Assembly: GCA_021613335.1 (NCBI GenBank)
Contig: JAJTWR010000205.1
Location: 1,880,001 to 1,944,000, forward strand
Direction of reading: 5' to 3'
Length of the DNA: 64,000 nt
Source of the DNA: Whitmania pigra
Lineage: Eukaryota; Annelida; Clitellata; Hirudinida; Haemopidae
The position numbers and the translations under genes were made by a program. Every line of letters begins with the position of its first letter. Position 1 is the stretch's first letter. This document shows positions 40,332 to 53,093 of the stretch, in pieces. The notes beneath the pieces were generated by a model that saw nothing but the letters and a program-made list of their open reading frames with translations, made no database searches and was not told where the DNA came from.

Positions 40332-43300
40332 ATAATGATTACATTATCATTATCCTCATAGATGTTATGGCTAAGACAATGATGATGACGATTGTACTGA
40401 TGCCACTCATACAGGTACAACGACCTACCTGACGAAGGTTACCTGGCTTTGGAGAGTCTCTACTTCAGAGCCATTTATGACCTCCTACCTCACTCAATAC
40501 TGGTTGGAGGATGATGATGTCATTGTATTTCTATTTTTAGATTCGCAAATGCATAAAATATTATTCATCGCATGATGCTGTTAAGCAAATAATTACCTAT
40601 AATATTACTTAATTGTTCATTAATCATGATACTATCAACTTTCAGTCATTGCAATGGTGATTGAGAAGTATGGATTTTATTTTTTTATTTATTTATAATA
40701 GTTAAAGGCGGGAGTATGATAGTGGTGTCGGTAATTAAATCATCGTCATTATCATTATCATGATTATTGATCTGCATCTGATCAGTCGACCAGTGAAAGA
40801 TTGGTTCCAGTGAATAAGGATGAATAGATGGTTTTTGCTTTTGCCGTCCACAAAACCTTGCATAATTTTGCATAAATTAGCAATTATAGCATCGAATAAA
40901 TTAGCATTGTAATGTTTATCGAAATCAGCGTTACTACAAATTGGTACTGCTAGTGGCAGTAGATGACGACAGTTCTTGTTTAAAAGTGTTAAAAAGTAAA
41001 GATTTATTCTTCAGGGTATTATAATAATTAAAATAAATTTCAAATAATAACATGTTATTATAACCACCATCACCATCATCACCATTAACTTGATTTATTC
41101 CTAAAAGTAATCCAAAAAAATAATAACTAACCCGATCATCCAACCTGCCCAGGCTACCAGTGCAGTCTACAACCTGCTCCGTTCGCAGGGCAAGACCGAG
41201 GGAAAGATGAACCTAAGTCCCCTCGAACTCACGGTCACGGTTCCCTCCCTGACCAATAAGGATGCCATAACGGGCGCCTCTTTCAAGCCCCACATTCTTC
41301 CTGGTAAACGTTGTCATGGCGCCTGAAATAAGCAGACGAGCTGGCATTCGGCCGGCTCCGTTTTCGAACGTCACGTTTGGTCTTCAACTCGTCTCTGCAG
41401 ATATTTAGATATTTTTCCCTGCATCTTAGATATTTCAGATGTTTTTAGATGCTTTTCTTATTAGATTGAATTCTTAATTATTTATTTATTACTATAAATT
41501 AGTTAGCGTTAATATAGTGTAGTAATCTTTTAGTATAGTAATTAATTAGTCATTTAATTATTTGCTTTGAATGTTAGAATGACCGTATCTGGTCAATTTA
41601 AGTTATTAGAAGCCTGTTTAACATCAATAATTCTTTTTTGCATGTTCTTTTTAATTAGCCCATCATTATTGTTGTTGATGTTGTTGTTGTTATTATTATT
41701 ATTACTATTGTTACTATTATCACTAGTACTATTGTTGTTGTTGTTGTTGTTGTTATCATTATCACCGCCACTAATAGTTTCAAGGCCAATTGTTTATTAG
41801 GCTCTTTTCTGGTTTATCGGAAAAAAACTGATGTTTTGTCGTTGAACAGTCAAGCAGGAGTCGGCACGATCCAACAACACTGATTTTAAGAACATGATGT
41901 ACTTTAGGAAGAAGTTCTAAGTGGTGGGTTGTGATGATGATGACGACGACGACGATGATGATGATGATGATGACTACGATGATGATGATGGTGGTGATGA
42001 CGATAACGACGATGATGATGATGATAATGATGACTACGACGATAATGATATCGGTGCATGTATCAATTTCTGTTAATTACTTGATGGCCTCGCACAAAAA
42101 ATGGTTTATTCTTGCACAGTCGATTATGATGACGATGATTGAGGATGATTATCCGATCGATGGCAAGATTGAAACGATGATTGAAGAAATCTAATTTCAA
42201 AATGGTATCCAGCCAAAAAAATTCTTTTGTTGACTGCATGAAAGTTTGTATATTCCCCTGGTTTCGCATACGTTCGTATCTTCCTAACAGGTCTGAAACG
42301 ACACAATCGTGCCCTCTGAGATCTCGGGCAGTTGATTTTTAGGGCAGTGAACTTTAGATGGGGTTGTTAGTTTTGTTAGGTTCTCTTGCTTCGATTTCTT
42401 TACACTCGTTGAAAATATTTGCCTTTGATCGGTTTGCTATTTATATGCATGAATTCAGTTTTTTGGCATGCTAGACTTGGTTTGTTTTAACTAATTTCCT
42501 TGCTTCGTCATCTTAAGTTTTTGTTAAAGATTAATTTTAAGATCACATATTAAAATTACTAAGTAAATGAATTGTTAATTTAGAAAATGAAGCATTATTA
42601 TAATGATGATAATAACAATACTTGTAATAGTAATAATGATAATAACAATGATGATAAATCTCCTTGTATATAAGAAGATTTAATTTATTTTAGCATTTTT
42701 AACAATTTCTGGCACTTTCGTAAGAAACGCAAGAATTGCAATTAACCGTTGTTTCCTCCAATATAATCGGACGTTCATTTGCAGAGGACATCGAAGTCAA
42801 AGATGTCGCCAAGGAAACTTCGACTCCGGCGAGTTACTCGCTTTTCGGAACGGCGATCGGCGAGGAACTGTCATTGGCCATGAAGATGAGACAGAAGTCC
42901 GTCATCTCGAAAGTCTTTCACATTCCCATGGCGAAGAGGAAAGATGACGCGGAGAAGAAGGAAGAGGAAAAGTTCGCAGTGTCCGCTAGTCTCTCGTCTC
43001 CGCCTCAGTCGGGGATGCAGTTCTCCATCGCCAAGAAGGCCCTGAAGAATCCCTTCAAGAGCGAGCAGCAGACGCCGACCGCCCCCGCTTCCGTCTCCGT
43101 GGCAAGACTCGAGTTTCTGACCAAGAGGGACACCATCTCGATAACTCCGTACTTCTCCCAGCTGGACAGTTCCGAGACCTCGCCGAACCTGCCGGTCTCG
43201 AAGACGGACAAAAAGCACAGGTCGAAGGGCAGCAAGCTGCGCAGGAGACACCTGAAACGAGCCCCCTCGTCCGGTTCTTCGACCTCCCCGAAGCACTCTC

Positions 43301-43839
43301 TTTCGGTCTCTTCCTATCTCTCCAAGGACGTCATTCAGGAAAGGAACGAGGTGACGAAAAGTGACGTCGACGACGAGGAGGAGGAGGAAGAGGATGAACA
43401 AGTAGAGTGTCAGGACGAAGCCGAGGAGATTGTCAACGAATCCGATGCTTTCGTCGACGCCAAAACCAGACAGGCGCCGACGGGGAACAACGTGGCAAAT
43501 TTCCAGAACCAAATCGGGAAACGTCACTTACTGCTCAGACACATCACCTTTGCCAACAACGCAGATTCAAAGGAATGCAGCCAAGTGGAACCAGGTGTTC
43601 GTCAACTATTCAACAGGTACGTCTCAGATAAGGGGATGAGCACAAAAGAAGCTGACGACGTCGACGATGAAGTGATGTCGTCAGACATGCCTCTGCTCGA
43701 GAGGAGGGACAGCATACCACGGCTGGTCCCTCTGGCCACAGACAAGGCTGATGCCTATGAGGATGGTGATGATGATGTCGATGACCCCAGTCTGGAACAG
43801 AATGCTGCAGAATTGAGAAGACTAATCCACGATCTATGA
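32960..43839 (+). CDS. HYCC1/FAM126: Hyccin (FAM126 family), PI4KA complex subunit
   Basis: Hyccin works with TTC7 and EFR3 to stabilise PI4-kinase III-alpha at the plasma membrane. Exons: 32960-32992, 33068-33172, 33533-33664, 34106-34153, 34884-34967, 35835-35953, 36352-36447, tentative 37339-37419, 39936-40051, 40415-40502, 41153-41303, and a long last exon 42785-43839. The translation follows the family along its length: MAVASWLADFK, then KLDPVIHQLFSFYR, SGASIEALLLGIYNI, YLNVSSVYHN, VDSITNRNRLPI, SHLDICHLCTL, SLPVSEDLISQLLHAVFFIMYND, LALESLYFRAIYDLLPHSILATSAVYNLL, and LELTVTVPSL. Phases agree except between 37419 (phase 2) and 39936 (phase 0), so one exon there is misplaced or missed. The last exon encodes about 350 disordered residues, with a basic N-part and an Asp/Glu run, as expected for the unconserved hyccin tail. 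A short alternative last exon lies at 41850-41920. Confidence 0.87.
34420..34491. repeat. (ATT)24 microsatellite in hyccin intron 4
   Basis: About 24 uninterrupted ATT triplets lie between the fourth and fifth hyccin exons. It is one of the longest pure trinucleotide tracts in the window. A further (ATT)n cluster lies at about 35157-35208. Confidence 0.95.
35776..35829 (+). repeat. 27-bp perfect tandem duplication at a splice acceptor
   Basis: Two identical 27-bp copies (35776-35802 and 35803-35829), each containing 'aatcgcaatcgattaccctc', stand directly before the acceptor at 35834 of hyccin exon 6. Each copy supplies a CT-rich 'taccctcc' tract, and the second one is used just ahead of the AG. 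Confidence 0.9.
37339..37419 (+). CDS. Tentative hyccin exon 8
   Basis: It is flanked by an acceptor (gacctttag) and a donor (GAG|GTAGGA), and is GC-richer than the intron around it. With the phase-2 end of the previous exon it would encode FIKPTTHRINTSAVSSTPNI and then FPFSFPR. It fills the position of a short variable linker in the family. It leaves phase 2, whereas the next conserved exon needs phase 0, so either this exon, a missing microexon or a sequence error explains the break. Confidence 0.35.
37598..39929 (+). repeat. 26-bp G-rich minisatellite, about 89 copies, in hyccin intron
   Basis: The array is about 2.3 kb of near-perfect head-to-tail units. Each unit has the core GGTGGTATTGGTGG followed by a short spacer and 'cattaa'. 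Copies vary mainly at two places: 'gcat' versus 'acat', and 'gatt', 'aatt', 'aattt' or 'attt' in the spacer (26-27 bp units). The plus strand is nearly free of C. The array stops only about a dozen bases before the acceptor AG of the next hyccin exon (39934-39935). Confidence 0.97.
41850..41920 (+). CDS. Alternative short terminal exon of hyccin
   Basis: An acceptor (gttgaacag) precedes a 71-nt segment. Joined in phase 1 to exon 41153-41303, it adds 23 residues (VKQ, then ESARSNNTDFKNMMYFRKKF) and a stop. The long exon at 42785 joins in the same phase, so the two would be mutually exclusive C-termini: one short and basic, one long and disordered. A (GAT)n tract follows at 41932-42050. Confidence 0.45.
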
Positions 43840-45342
43840 TTGAAGACGTCATTGGATGTATTATCTACCGAAAACATGGTGCAATAATTATGAGTATGGT
43901 TACGAAAGTTAATTATGTGTTTGTAATCTGTAACCAGATTCAGTACTGGAACTGTATCAACTCAGTTTGTATCAACTACATTTGTATCAATTTCACTTTC
44001 AAAGACAAGACATAGTTTAAGTGCTGATCATAGGTCTTGCATTCTGCCTCGCCATTTTATTGCAGACGACATGCAAAATCCCGATGATATTGTAGGTCCC
44101 CAGTCTATGTCGTCTCTAAGCTCGCATTGAAACAGACATTTTGCAATTAAGTGTTTTTTTAGAGCAGTGCAATTAATGTCGTCTGTTGATGTTTTTCCAG
44201 TACCAGCTGAAATGTAGGTGGTAGTGCTCATCCTTCCTTCTTGGAGTATGTTCCAGTGCGTTTGTATTCTATTGACATTTTTTCAATCTTTTTAAACTTC
44301 CCATGATGTCAGAATTTACTCTATTAAAAGAAAGAATCACAGTCTTTGTCTCATTTTGTATTCGGAGATACTTAAAATCGTACGTTCTGAAGAAGCGATT
44401 TGGCGTGCAAAGTTAAAGTTATTTGATCGTACACGACGGGTCCGTGAGAGCCAAGATTCCATGCTTAAGAATTGTAACTCGGGTACAGGTGTTGTCGACA
44501 TCAATTATCAACAGGTAGAGAACATGTGGTAGTCTTGAAATAGTGTTCTGGGATAATATTTTTAAATACAAACTTTAAAATAATTACATAAATAGGTTCC
44601 TAGCTTCAATTATGTAACGCTCACGTGGTTATTGGGACCTAACCCTTGGCGTTGAATATCTTACTTGAGGTAGAGGAATTAAGTCCAAAGGTTATATGTG
44701 TTCGTTGGATACTATAGTTGATTATCTACTTTCGAGCTTTAAGAAAATCTGATTTATATAGAAATACTGTCCGAAGGAGATTGTGAGGAATTTTAAAATT
44801 TGATACAACAATAATTTGGTTATGGAATATATTTTTGAACTTTTTACAAAAATTTAAAAATTAAATCTATCTAACGAGCTTTTAGTCATGATTGTCCGAT
44901 CTTTATCCGTCGTAACAACGTGTCGTCACGATTAATCAATTATGGGATGTGGGCTAGAATAATCTGATTTAAATTGTGAAACAACAAAATCAGAATAAAT
45001 ATGCAAATGCCGAAGCAATAAAAACAATCAGGCAAAAAAGTCTGGAAACTGGTTGCCGTAAAAACAAAAAAAATATATGAAATGTCACTTTCAAACATTT
45101 GTCAGATTTAAAAATGATTTAAAAGCAACTCAAATGTTTTCTTTAATTGAGGAACTATAAATAGATAAATTTTAAAACTAATCAGCGCCACTCTTTAATA
45201 CCTATCTTTGGGCTAAGCTAAGATGGCGTTCGGTTATATTTTTTGAAGCTCGAAGCGATTTGGTAATATTTGATAGAAAACAACTGAAATTGTGCTGAAA
45301 TTCATAATTTAATTTGATTTGAAAAGTAAAATTCATCGCCTA
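43840..45342. other. Intergenic region between hyccin and WAC
   Basis: AT-rich sequence without coding character. It would contain the hyccin 3' UTR and the WAC promoter. A triplicated 'tttgtatcaact'-like motif lies at 43950-43995. No other structure is seen. Confidence 0.55.
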
Positions 45343-48300
45343 ATGGTAATGCATGCTAGAAAAGTCGCCCGCTTAGACGATGGGTATGTTGATGTTATGA
45401 TCACATTAAACATTGGTCTTCTGTTTACATAACATTATAAACCATTCTAAACTGTCAGTTAAATTTACAGCTTGAGATATTTTTACAGATATCGAGATTT
45501 GAATCAACCAGAAGTAAGTTATGATAATCATGTAAAGGTTACATGCCGTGCGCAAATTATTTACGTGAAAGTCTAATTTATCAGCCGTGTAAATGTTTTT
45601 TTGCAGATATTACCAAAAGATAAAGGTTTGTCAAACAGTCACTCTACCAAGTACACAGATCGTAAAGTCTCGAAGTTTGACAGTTTTGATCACAGGCGAC
45701 ATAGTAACAGTCCAAGATCCTTTCACTCTAGGTCTGGTCACTACGACAACAAACCAAGAGGTTTGCCTTACTCGGCTTCAAATAATTTCCGAAAATGTAA
45801 GAGTGTTGCCGATAACCATTTTTCGCTTTCAGTTGAGAGGCGTAATTACGAAGAAATTGACAACAGAGACTCAAAAACCAAAGAACAGAAGCACAAGGAG
45901 CACAAATCTGAGGTAATCACCTAATAATTCACTGGTGCATGTTGTCATTGGGGAGTTTTAGGTAAACGTTGATCTCATTCCAGGTGCACAGGCTGGCAGA
46001 AAGAGTTTGTGGCGACTGGAGCGAACACATCAGCAAGTCTGGGAAGAGGTATTTCTACAACTGCAGGACCGAAGTATCTCAGTGGGAGAAGCCTGATTGT
46101 TGGATTGAAGAGTTAGCATTGCAATGGACTTATTGATATGACTGATTATGATGTTTTTAGATTCTGTTACATGTCTGTTTACCTTGGAAGTAGTTTTAGA
46201 AGCATGTCAGAGATAAGATTGAAATCATTGTTATCTCAGTTTTATGAATTGGATGTTGATTAATGAATGTGAATTTTGAATGAACTTTTAGGAATTCCAC
46301 TTCCACAAGAAATAGTGACAAAGTGCAGCACGATGCATCTGATCGATCAAGTAAGTTGTCTTCCTTTGATTCTCTTTTCAAATTGCTTTGTTACTGACTG
46401 CTAATGAATTTTGGAATTTTGTGACATTTAACTGGATTCAATTCGGAAATGTCATTTGAAAAGTAATATTAAAAGTGATCGTGCTATTGCGGTAATTTTA
46501 ATAATGCACAACTCATTGGATTGTATTAATTTTAATGAAAAAATTATTGTTCATAATAATAGTTCATTGTTTAAACCAGTCTTTCGCCAAACAAATTAAT
46601 TTGAAACTGAATTCAGTCGCACTCCTTGATCGAATTACTTCTTGAAATTCATGCCCATAACCATACATACGTCGACTGATAAAAATTGACATCCTGCCAC
46701 TCGCAAGCATCCCCACAAATTGTACATTGCTAGTTTATTTTCCGCATCAGAAAGCAGCTCGTCGTCCAAGGCCAACAGTCACGGAGAGTCGAGGCATTCC
46801 GCTGGCAACAACAACACTAGCAAGACCTCGTCGACTTCAAAATCGACCTCAAGAAAGGAGGTCAAGGGAACATTCAGAGAGGAACAGAGATCTCCTCAGA
46901 AGAACGTCTCGTCCGTGCCGGCGTCTAAAGACGTCAATTCCACCTCCTTCAGAGACAGGACTTCCAGGCAGGACAGGAAGAGGCCTTATCCGAGGCGCTC
47001 TACTTCTCGCTCTCCGGCTCACAGCCAGAAATCGGGAAAGTACGGCAGCAGGGGCAGCAGTAGCGAATTAGGCAGCGCAGGTTGCTACAAGAACAGTTCC
47101 GGCGGACGGAACGATTTCTCGGCTGGCAACGGAGGAACGGTCAGGAAGAGGGACGACGGAACGATCGATAGTGCCGAATTCGAGAGCTCAAAGATGCAGA
47201 CGGATTCAAAGGAGGCCTTTGACAGTCACAAGAGTTTGTAATTTCAATTGCTTGCCAGATGGATGTAATTAATGTTACGTTCACATTTAAGTAGTTTCGG
47301 ACACTCAGAAATTAGAGAATTATGTTTGCATTTTAAGCGTCGCATTCTTTTATCCATTCACTGTCCTTCAAGCAGACTCGCCTGTTCACGAAGACATGGA
47401 CATATCTCCGGATAATTCTTTCTCTCAAACCGAGGCCGAAATTCGGACTAGTCTCGACGGATTACACTCAAAGTCTTCCCCGCAAACGTCCGCCGTCACC
47501 TCCGCGCCAACCATTCCGTCGGGGATTAACGCCGTGGCCAGCAACAACGGAGAGACCGGCGCTCGGCAGTCAGAACAGCCTTCCCTCGTGTCCGCTCGCG
47601 TTCCGCCCTCGTCGAAGCAGGAACCGTCGTTCCCTCCGACGACGTCCGCTCCCGGCATGGTTTCGTCCAACACGACGTCCGCGTGGAGCGGCTCGAACTC
47701 TTCGAATCTTCAGCAGCAGCAGAGCTTGCAGACGACACTCGCCGGTCTGGAGCAGGCCGTACTTCGGCTCAACCCCGACAAGATGTCCGTCTCCGGCCAG
47801 CAAAATCAGTCCAACTCGCAGGCTAACTTCGCCAGTTGTCTGGCCCTGTTGCCGGTTCTTCTGACGCAGCTCTCCAACCAGGCCGGACCGGGAGGCAACA
47901 ACTCGGACAACCAGCTCATCATCCAGCAGGTTATTCCGTTGCTCAAGAAACTCCAGGAGATCGTTGTCCACCAGCAGCAACAGCAGCAGCAGATGAAGCT
48001 GCAACAGGCCATCATACAACTCCTGCAGATGCAAAATCTCGGTGGATCGGGAGTCCATGCCAGTGCCGGTCACAAGACACCTGGAAATGGTTTGTCTTGT
48101 TTTGGTCTGAGATGTTCATGTGTCGTTAGATTTGTGTTCATCTACAGTAAATCTATGGTTAGTTTGATATATTGACCTGGTGCATTCGTAAAGGTGAAAG
48201 CAGAATTTTGGTTTCATGAGCCAATTTAATAACATATTTCTAAAAATAAATATGTAATATGTATTGTTGAAATATTGTTGAATGCATTTTGCACTAAAGT

Positions 48301-49973
48301 ATAATAAGATGTTGTAAAATATTTATAACATTGATGCATATGCCTACAGACTAAAACATGCTCAAGTATTAAAAATGATTTTTGTGTGAGATGCTTGACC
48401 AATTGTGTATTTTTAATTTTCTTAAAAAACAGGAAGTATGTGGCATTAAATAAGCCATTGAGCTAAATATATATCTATGGATTACTTTTTCTATAGTTAG
48501 GTCAAGTCTTACCTGTTACCATTGAAATTGACGTTTCTAGATAAGGCCGAATCGCCTTACTCTCCTCCTGATTCCGACGGGAGCCCTGTGCAGACGCCAA
48601 GCCACAACCGCCACTACCCCCATCACCACCACAACCGCCAGCCTGCTCAAGGGAATCGTCAGTCACCGAGGCAGCACCAGTACCACCAGGAATCCAGTCT
48701 TCAGGTGCCTGTTTCAAAACCAAATAGGCAGGAAAAGTTGGTCCTTCATCAGACCTCCGTGGACGAGTCGGACGAGCGAGCGGACAGCGTTCCGTTCAAT
48801 TCGGGCTTACATTCAAAGATCGAGAGGTGAGCACAATTTCAGCACTTGCATGACGTTTCGACGACACGTGATTGTTTCCCAGAAACCATGCCCGTCCCTC
48901 CGTCAACTCCCAGCTGTCGACGTCTTCAGCCGGTTCTCAGACTCCGAGCCATCACCCCAGCGTCCCCTTCTACCGAAAGAATGACATCGAGCTGACCCCC
49001 AGCCTGGTAAACCACTTCAATCCTAACATCATCGACCACGTTACTAACTGGCAGGCAGATACACTGGTCAAACAAGTGAGTGCTTCTATGGCTCAAGGGT
49101 CATCTACTAATATTATATTAATAACAACAAAACAGCATTAGTTAATTTGTAATGTGCCTTTTGCATAGCATCATAGGCAAACTAGGCATAATATCAACAA
49201 TTTTGAGAATCATTGCTACTTCAACTACACGATGTTCACGTCGACTTTGCTTTCTTTTGCCTAGGCCGACTGCATTGCCGCAGATAATTATTCCTATCTC
49301 GGTCCACTGTGCTCCCAAGTCTCGGTCGAGTTGAAACAGGCTCGCTCTATGGTCAGAACTCAAGAAATTCTTTCCACTAGGAATGAGCAGAGGTTAGAAC
49401 ACTTAATGGTGCTACTCATCAACTTTTCTGTTGTCTTGATTTTAATGGGCTGAACATACTTATTATTTAATCAACTTTTTAACTCTTCAAGCATTCTCAA
49501 CAGGTAATGTGTTGGCATACATTCACATCAAGATGTGAATTGGCAGACAGCATTAAGCTTACATGTTTTCCTTGTAACCATTGTTGCAATTGTTTCTTTA
49601 TCATAACGGTGCCAATTGCTATTCCAGGAGAATCTTCATCCAGCACCAGTTATATGAACTCGACAAGGATCTTCCCGTGCCCTCTTTTCTACCCCAGAAT
49701 CCCGTCGTCCCGACTTTCCTTCAGCAGCAACCTTCCACGCATGCCCCTTCGGTTCCGCAGCAACAAATCGCAGTCCCCCAACAACTCTCAGGGCCAGTCA
49801 CTCAACCCAACCCAGTGCCAACTCCACTTTCTCCGCAAATCACTCCGGCCCAGCTTCCTTTGCCTGCCAACCCTTCTTCACCGGTACCGCCCCAAGACGT
49901 GCCCTCCGCGTCCCGTGGCACCCCAGTTGCGACCGCCACGCCCTGCGAGAGTTCTGGCGCAGACCTGACATGA
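45343..49973 (+). CDS. WAC: WW domain-containing adaptor with coiled coil
   Basis: WAC is a nuclear adaptor that brings RNF20/40 to RNA polymerase II for histone H2B ubiquitination. It also acts in autophagy and mTOR regulation. Eleven exons join in phase to 902 aa: 45343-45383, 45489-45513 (25-nt microexon), 45607-45912, 45984-46111, 46292-46350, 46751-47233, 47376-48089, 48541-48826, 48883-49075, 49265-49392, 49628-49973. The start [14 protein letters not shown] matches the family N-terminus. The WW domain is at 134-161 ([22 protein letters not shown]; Trp136 and Trp158). Ser- and Gln-rich regions follow. The conserved C-terminal module has [20 protein letters not shown], then [15 protein letters not shown] and [16 protein letters not shown] Pro/Gln-rich tail of about 100 residues extends past the point where I recall the human protein ending. 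The acceptor at 47372/47375 is a tandem NAGNAG-type site. Confidence 0.95.
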
Positions 49974-50557
49974 GCCCCTGACTTGAAAACTGCTAAGGAT
50001 TGTTCTGCATAAGCCCGATTATTTGGCAATTGTTTACCGTTACAAGTTTTAATTTTTTTAATATTAAGAGTTTTTTAATACCATAAAACCTGAATTGCAC
50101 ATGCCAAGCTGACTTCATCTGTCACAGGTTGTTTTATTGGGTCTGACACTTTTGCAAGCCATTCCACCACACACATGTTTATTTAAGTTCAATTTCAAAC
50201 TTGTTTGCAAGTCAAAAGGGGTAACTTGTGATTATTCAAGTAATTTGACATTTGGAGATGCATGACAGGAATAAGACTGTACTTCTGAGGCCAATTTCTT
50301 AGTTGAACTGAGAAATGGCATTTCTGTAAAATCTAAGGACTATGTTCGACGTTGGACCTCCGACCGCGAGGTCGTCTCTGCCACTCCAAAATCTGACCGA
50401 TGACAAGAAAGAAGATGCCGGTGGCGCTTTTCCAGTGCTGTTGCTAACCTAAAGTGATTGACTGCACCTGGTGCAATCGATGTAAAACACGGAAAGGACT
50501 ATCACAACATCTAACCATCGAATGTGGACATGTTTTTAAGATAAAACCCTGAGAGCT
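49974..50557. other. Convergent 3' region of WAC and NUMB
   Basis: This short spacer between the two stop codons must hold both 3' UTRs. An 'ataccataaaacc' stretch follows the WAC stop. No further gene is visible. Confidence 0.6.
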
Positions 50558-53093
50558 TCAGGTCTTCATGGGTGCAGTGACCTTGAATGGGTTGCTGCCC
50601 TTTATGGCCAAGCCCTGAGCCCATCCTATGTCGAAGGGATCGTCGAAGGAGCCTAGACTGCGCTCGACGGAATTCTTCCAATCGTTCGAATAAACGTTGA
50701 CGGAACCCTTCAACCCTTTCTGGCGTTCGATTTTGGCCGAAATTGCCGCAAAGTCCACCGATTGGGTCCTGGTTTGAGTTATGACCTTTCGAACCTCCGA
50801 CTGTTTCCCCAGCTGGACAGCTTTCTTGGTGACAGACCTCAGCCAGTCGTCTGCGTCAACGTCTGTGTTAACGGGGGGAGCAGATTTACAGACCTCTCTA
50901 GGAGAGGGGTTCATCCACGGGTTAGATTGCCTTACTGGTTCTATGCCCTTGTTCTCGGTGTCGTGGTTGTTGTTGAGTTCGTTGTCTACAATGGGAAGGA
51001 AATGTTGTTAATTAGCATCAGCACTTTGGATGCCTAAAAGATGTGTTGCTTGTAAAACCTGATCAATAATTAATTAAGGGATGTTTTGTTTACATTAAGT
51101 TAGGTCATCTAGTGAATCTTGAACATTATGATGAATGAAGCATTACGATAGACGTTTCTGTGAGGATGTTGTGAATGATGTTGACGATTTGTAAAATCTA
51201 TTGATAAATAAGATAGATATCAGAGAAATAAATGACTCACCAAACAGATCATCCATGTCCGTGCTGGTAGGATGCTTACATTTTGGGCTGTGAGTATTCA
51301 ACTGATTCAGGATTGTTGAAAGCTCTTCCACCTTAAGAGAGAGTTGCCTCTTGAATGTCCCTTCGTGCGATTGGTCGTTCAAACCGACCAGAGAACTTTG
51401 GCGCTTCAGTAGCTCGGGTGGTGCACGAGGCCTCTTGATGGATTGGAAGTTCTCGATTCGCTTCATGGGTATGGGTTCTGTACATTTGCATATAAACGGT
51501 CGAAGGTCGTTTAGATGTGATTTTAATAATTCATAAAATTATGACGATGAAAATGCAATTCTAAAGGGAGGTAGTATATAAATTGATTTTCTCGAATGCC
51601 AACAGAGACCTGAGTGATGGCATAAAGATACGTATCTACTCGACTGCCACAGGATGCAACCGTAATTATTAAGTTCAAAATATCAAGGCTCAATGTAATG
51701 AGAACATGCCAGCTGCTTTAACACTTTGAGGGTCACATCTTCTGTCAGTGATGGAGGCAAACTTGTAGGACGAGGACTTCTTCAACTCTTGGCTCGGTTC
51801 GGTAAGCTGTTCCTTGGCAATCCTGAGCTCCATGCACACGTTGAACGCATAGCCGACTGCATAGCTCACTCTCTCGCCCTGGGATGTTAATTAGGTTTCA
51901 GGCATAATCTAACAGATGGATTACATTATGCAAAGAACTGAGCCCATTTAAGACACCCAATCGAATGTTATCCAAAGTCAACTCGGAAAAACTATTAAAC
52001 ATGCATGAGTCACATTTTCAAAGATGATCTTGTGTAGTACTAAGCAAGTGAGAGTTGTAATAAATAACAAAGTGGTAAAACCATTGCATCGACAGACAGA
52101 CCTGGTCCTTCAAAGTGAGAAATCCGTGACAGATCCATTTCTTGGCAACACTGTCCCTGCATATGTAAGCAAATCCTCTGTCATTATTTCTATCAGGTGA
52201 GCAAAATGCCACCTTCTCTACTGGCTGGTCCAACACGAGGTCCTGGAAAAATGTAGAATTTCTATGATGGAAATTACACAAGGTGACCTGATAACATGGG
52301 GTGGTTTGAAATGATTATGAACAAGCAATGCCAAGAATCCATGACTTGAATCTAAAAGTTGATTAAGTTGTATTCAACTGAAGCATATGTCACAGGTCAC
52401 GGGATAAAGGATAAAGGTGACAGATAACAGTGGCAGTGTTTTTTAGTGCAGTGCATGAAATGGCGAAGTCTCAAAACACACCGATGTGGTTTCGTCGATG
52501 GCCCTCAATTGATCCCCTGTCACTTGAAAAATCACCGTTGTGTATTTTCCCTGACACTTCTGCAAAGGAGGAAAAGAGTTTTTGATTAATAACAATTTTA
52601 AATGATTACAAAGGTTAAAAGGTTACTGACATCAATGAGTTGCTTGAGAGCTTCCTCACAGATGTGAATGCCCTTTGAATCGTTCACTTCGATGCAGCCC
52701 AAATACTAAATAATTAAATAATAATTTACTAAATAATAAATAATTCATGAAAATGTTGATGCTTGAGTGAGTTACATGAATTGATACACATTTCTCATTT
52801 ATAATAATATTATTTAGCTATTTGGCACTTTGCCATAGACCAATAAAATATGTTCCAAGACCAATCTTGAAGTAACTACAATTTATCTTTAAGGGTACCA
52901 TAAGAGATACTAAGTGATCACAAGCCAAATACGAATCCTTGCTTATTATAGAGGAAATGCTCACCTCCAAAAGAAACGAACATCTACCCTGTCTGACCCT
53001 CAATTCATCCTCCTGCCAGTCATCCTCGTTACTTTCATCCTCGCTCAAATCCTTTTTCTTTCTTAAACTGAATGTCTTCTTCAATTTGTTCAT
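50558..53093 (-). CDS. NUMB: Numb, Notch-signalling and endocytic adaptor
   Basis: Numb is a cell-fate determinant that inhibits Notch through PTB-domain binding and AP-2/EHD-mediated endocytosis. Seven minus-strand exons join in phase to 413 aa: 53093-52965, 52705-52631, 52559-52482, 52242-52102, 51878-51725, 51477-51241, 50985-50558. It starts [14 protein letters not shown] (basic membrane-binding N-terminus). The PTB domain (about 30-190) has [47 protein letters not shown] and [14 protein letters not shown]. Next come [12 protein letters not shown], matching the conserved aPKC-site region, then SNPW and DDWLRSV. A C-terminal DPFDIGW (AP-2 type) and SNPFKV (EH-domain type) precede the stop. 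The protein is shorter than vertebrate Numb because the Pro/Gln-rich middle is lacking. Confidence 0.97.

Noticed and set aside
42871..43527. 218-aa minus-strand frame
   Set aside because: It is the antisense shadow of the long hyccin terminal exon, whose plus-strand frame joins in phase to the conserved exons.
47570..48073. 167-aa minus-strand frame
   Set aside because: Antisense shadow of the Gln/Ser-rich WAC exon 47376-48089.
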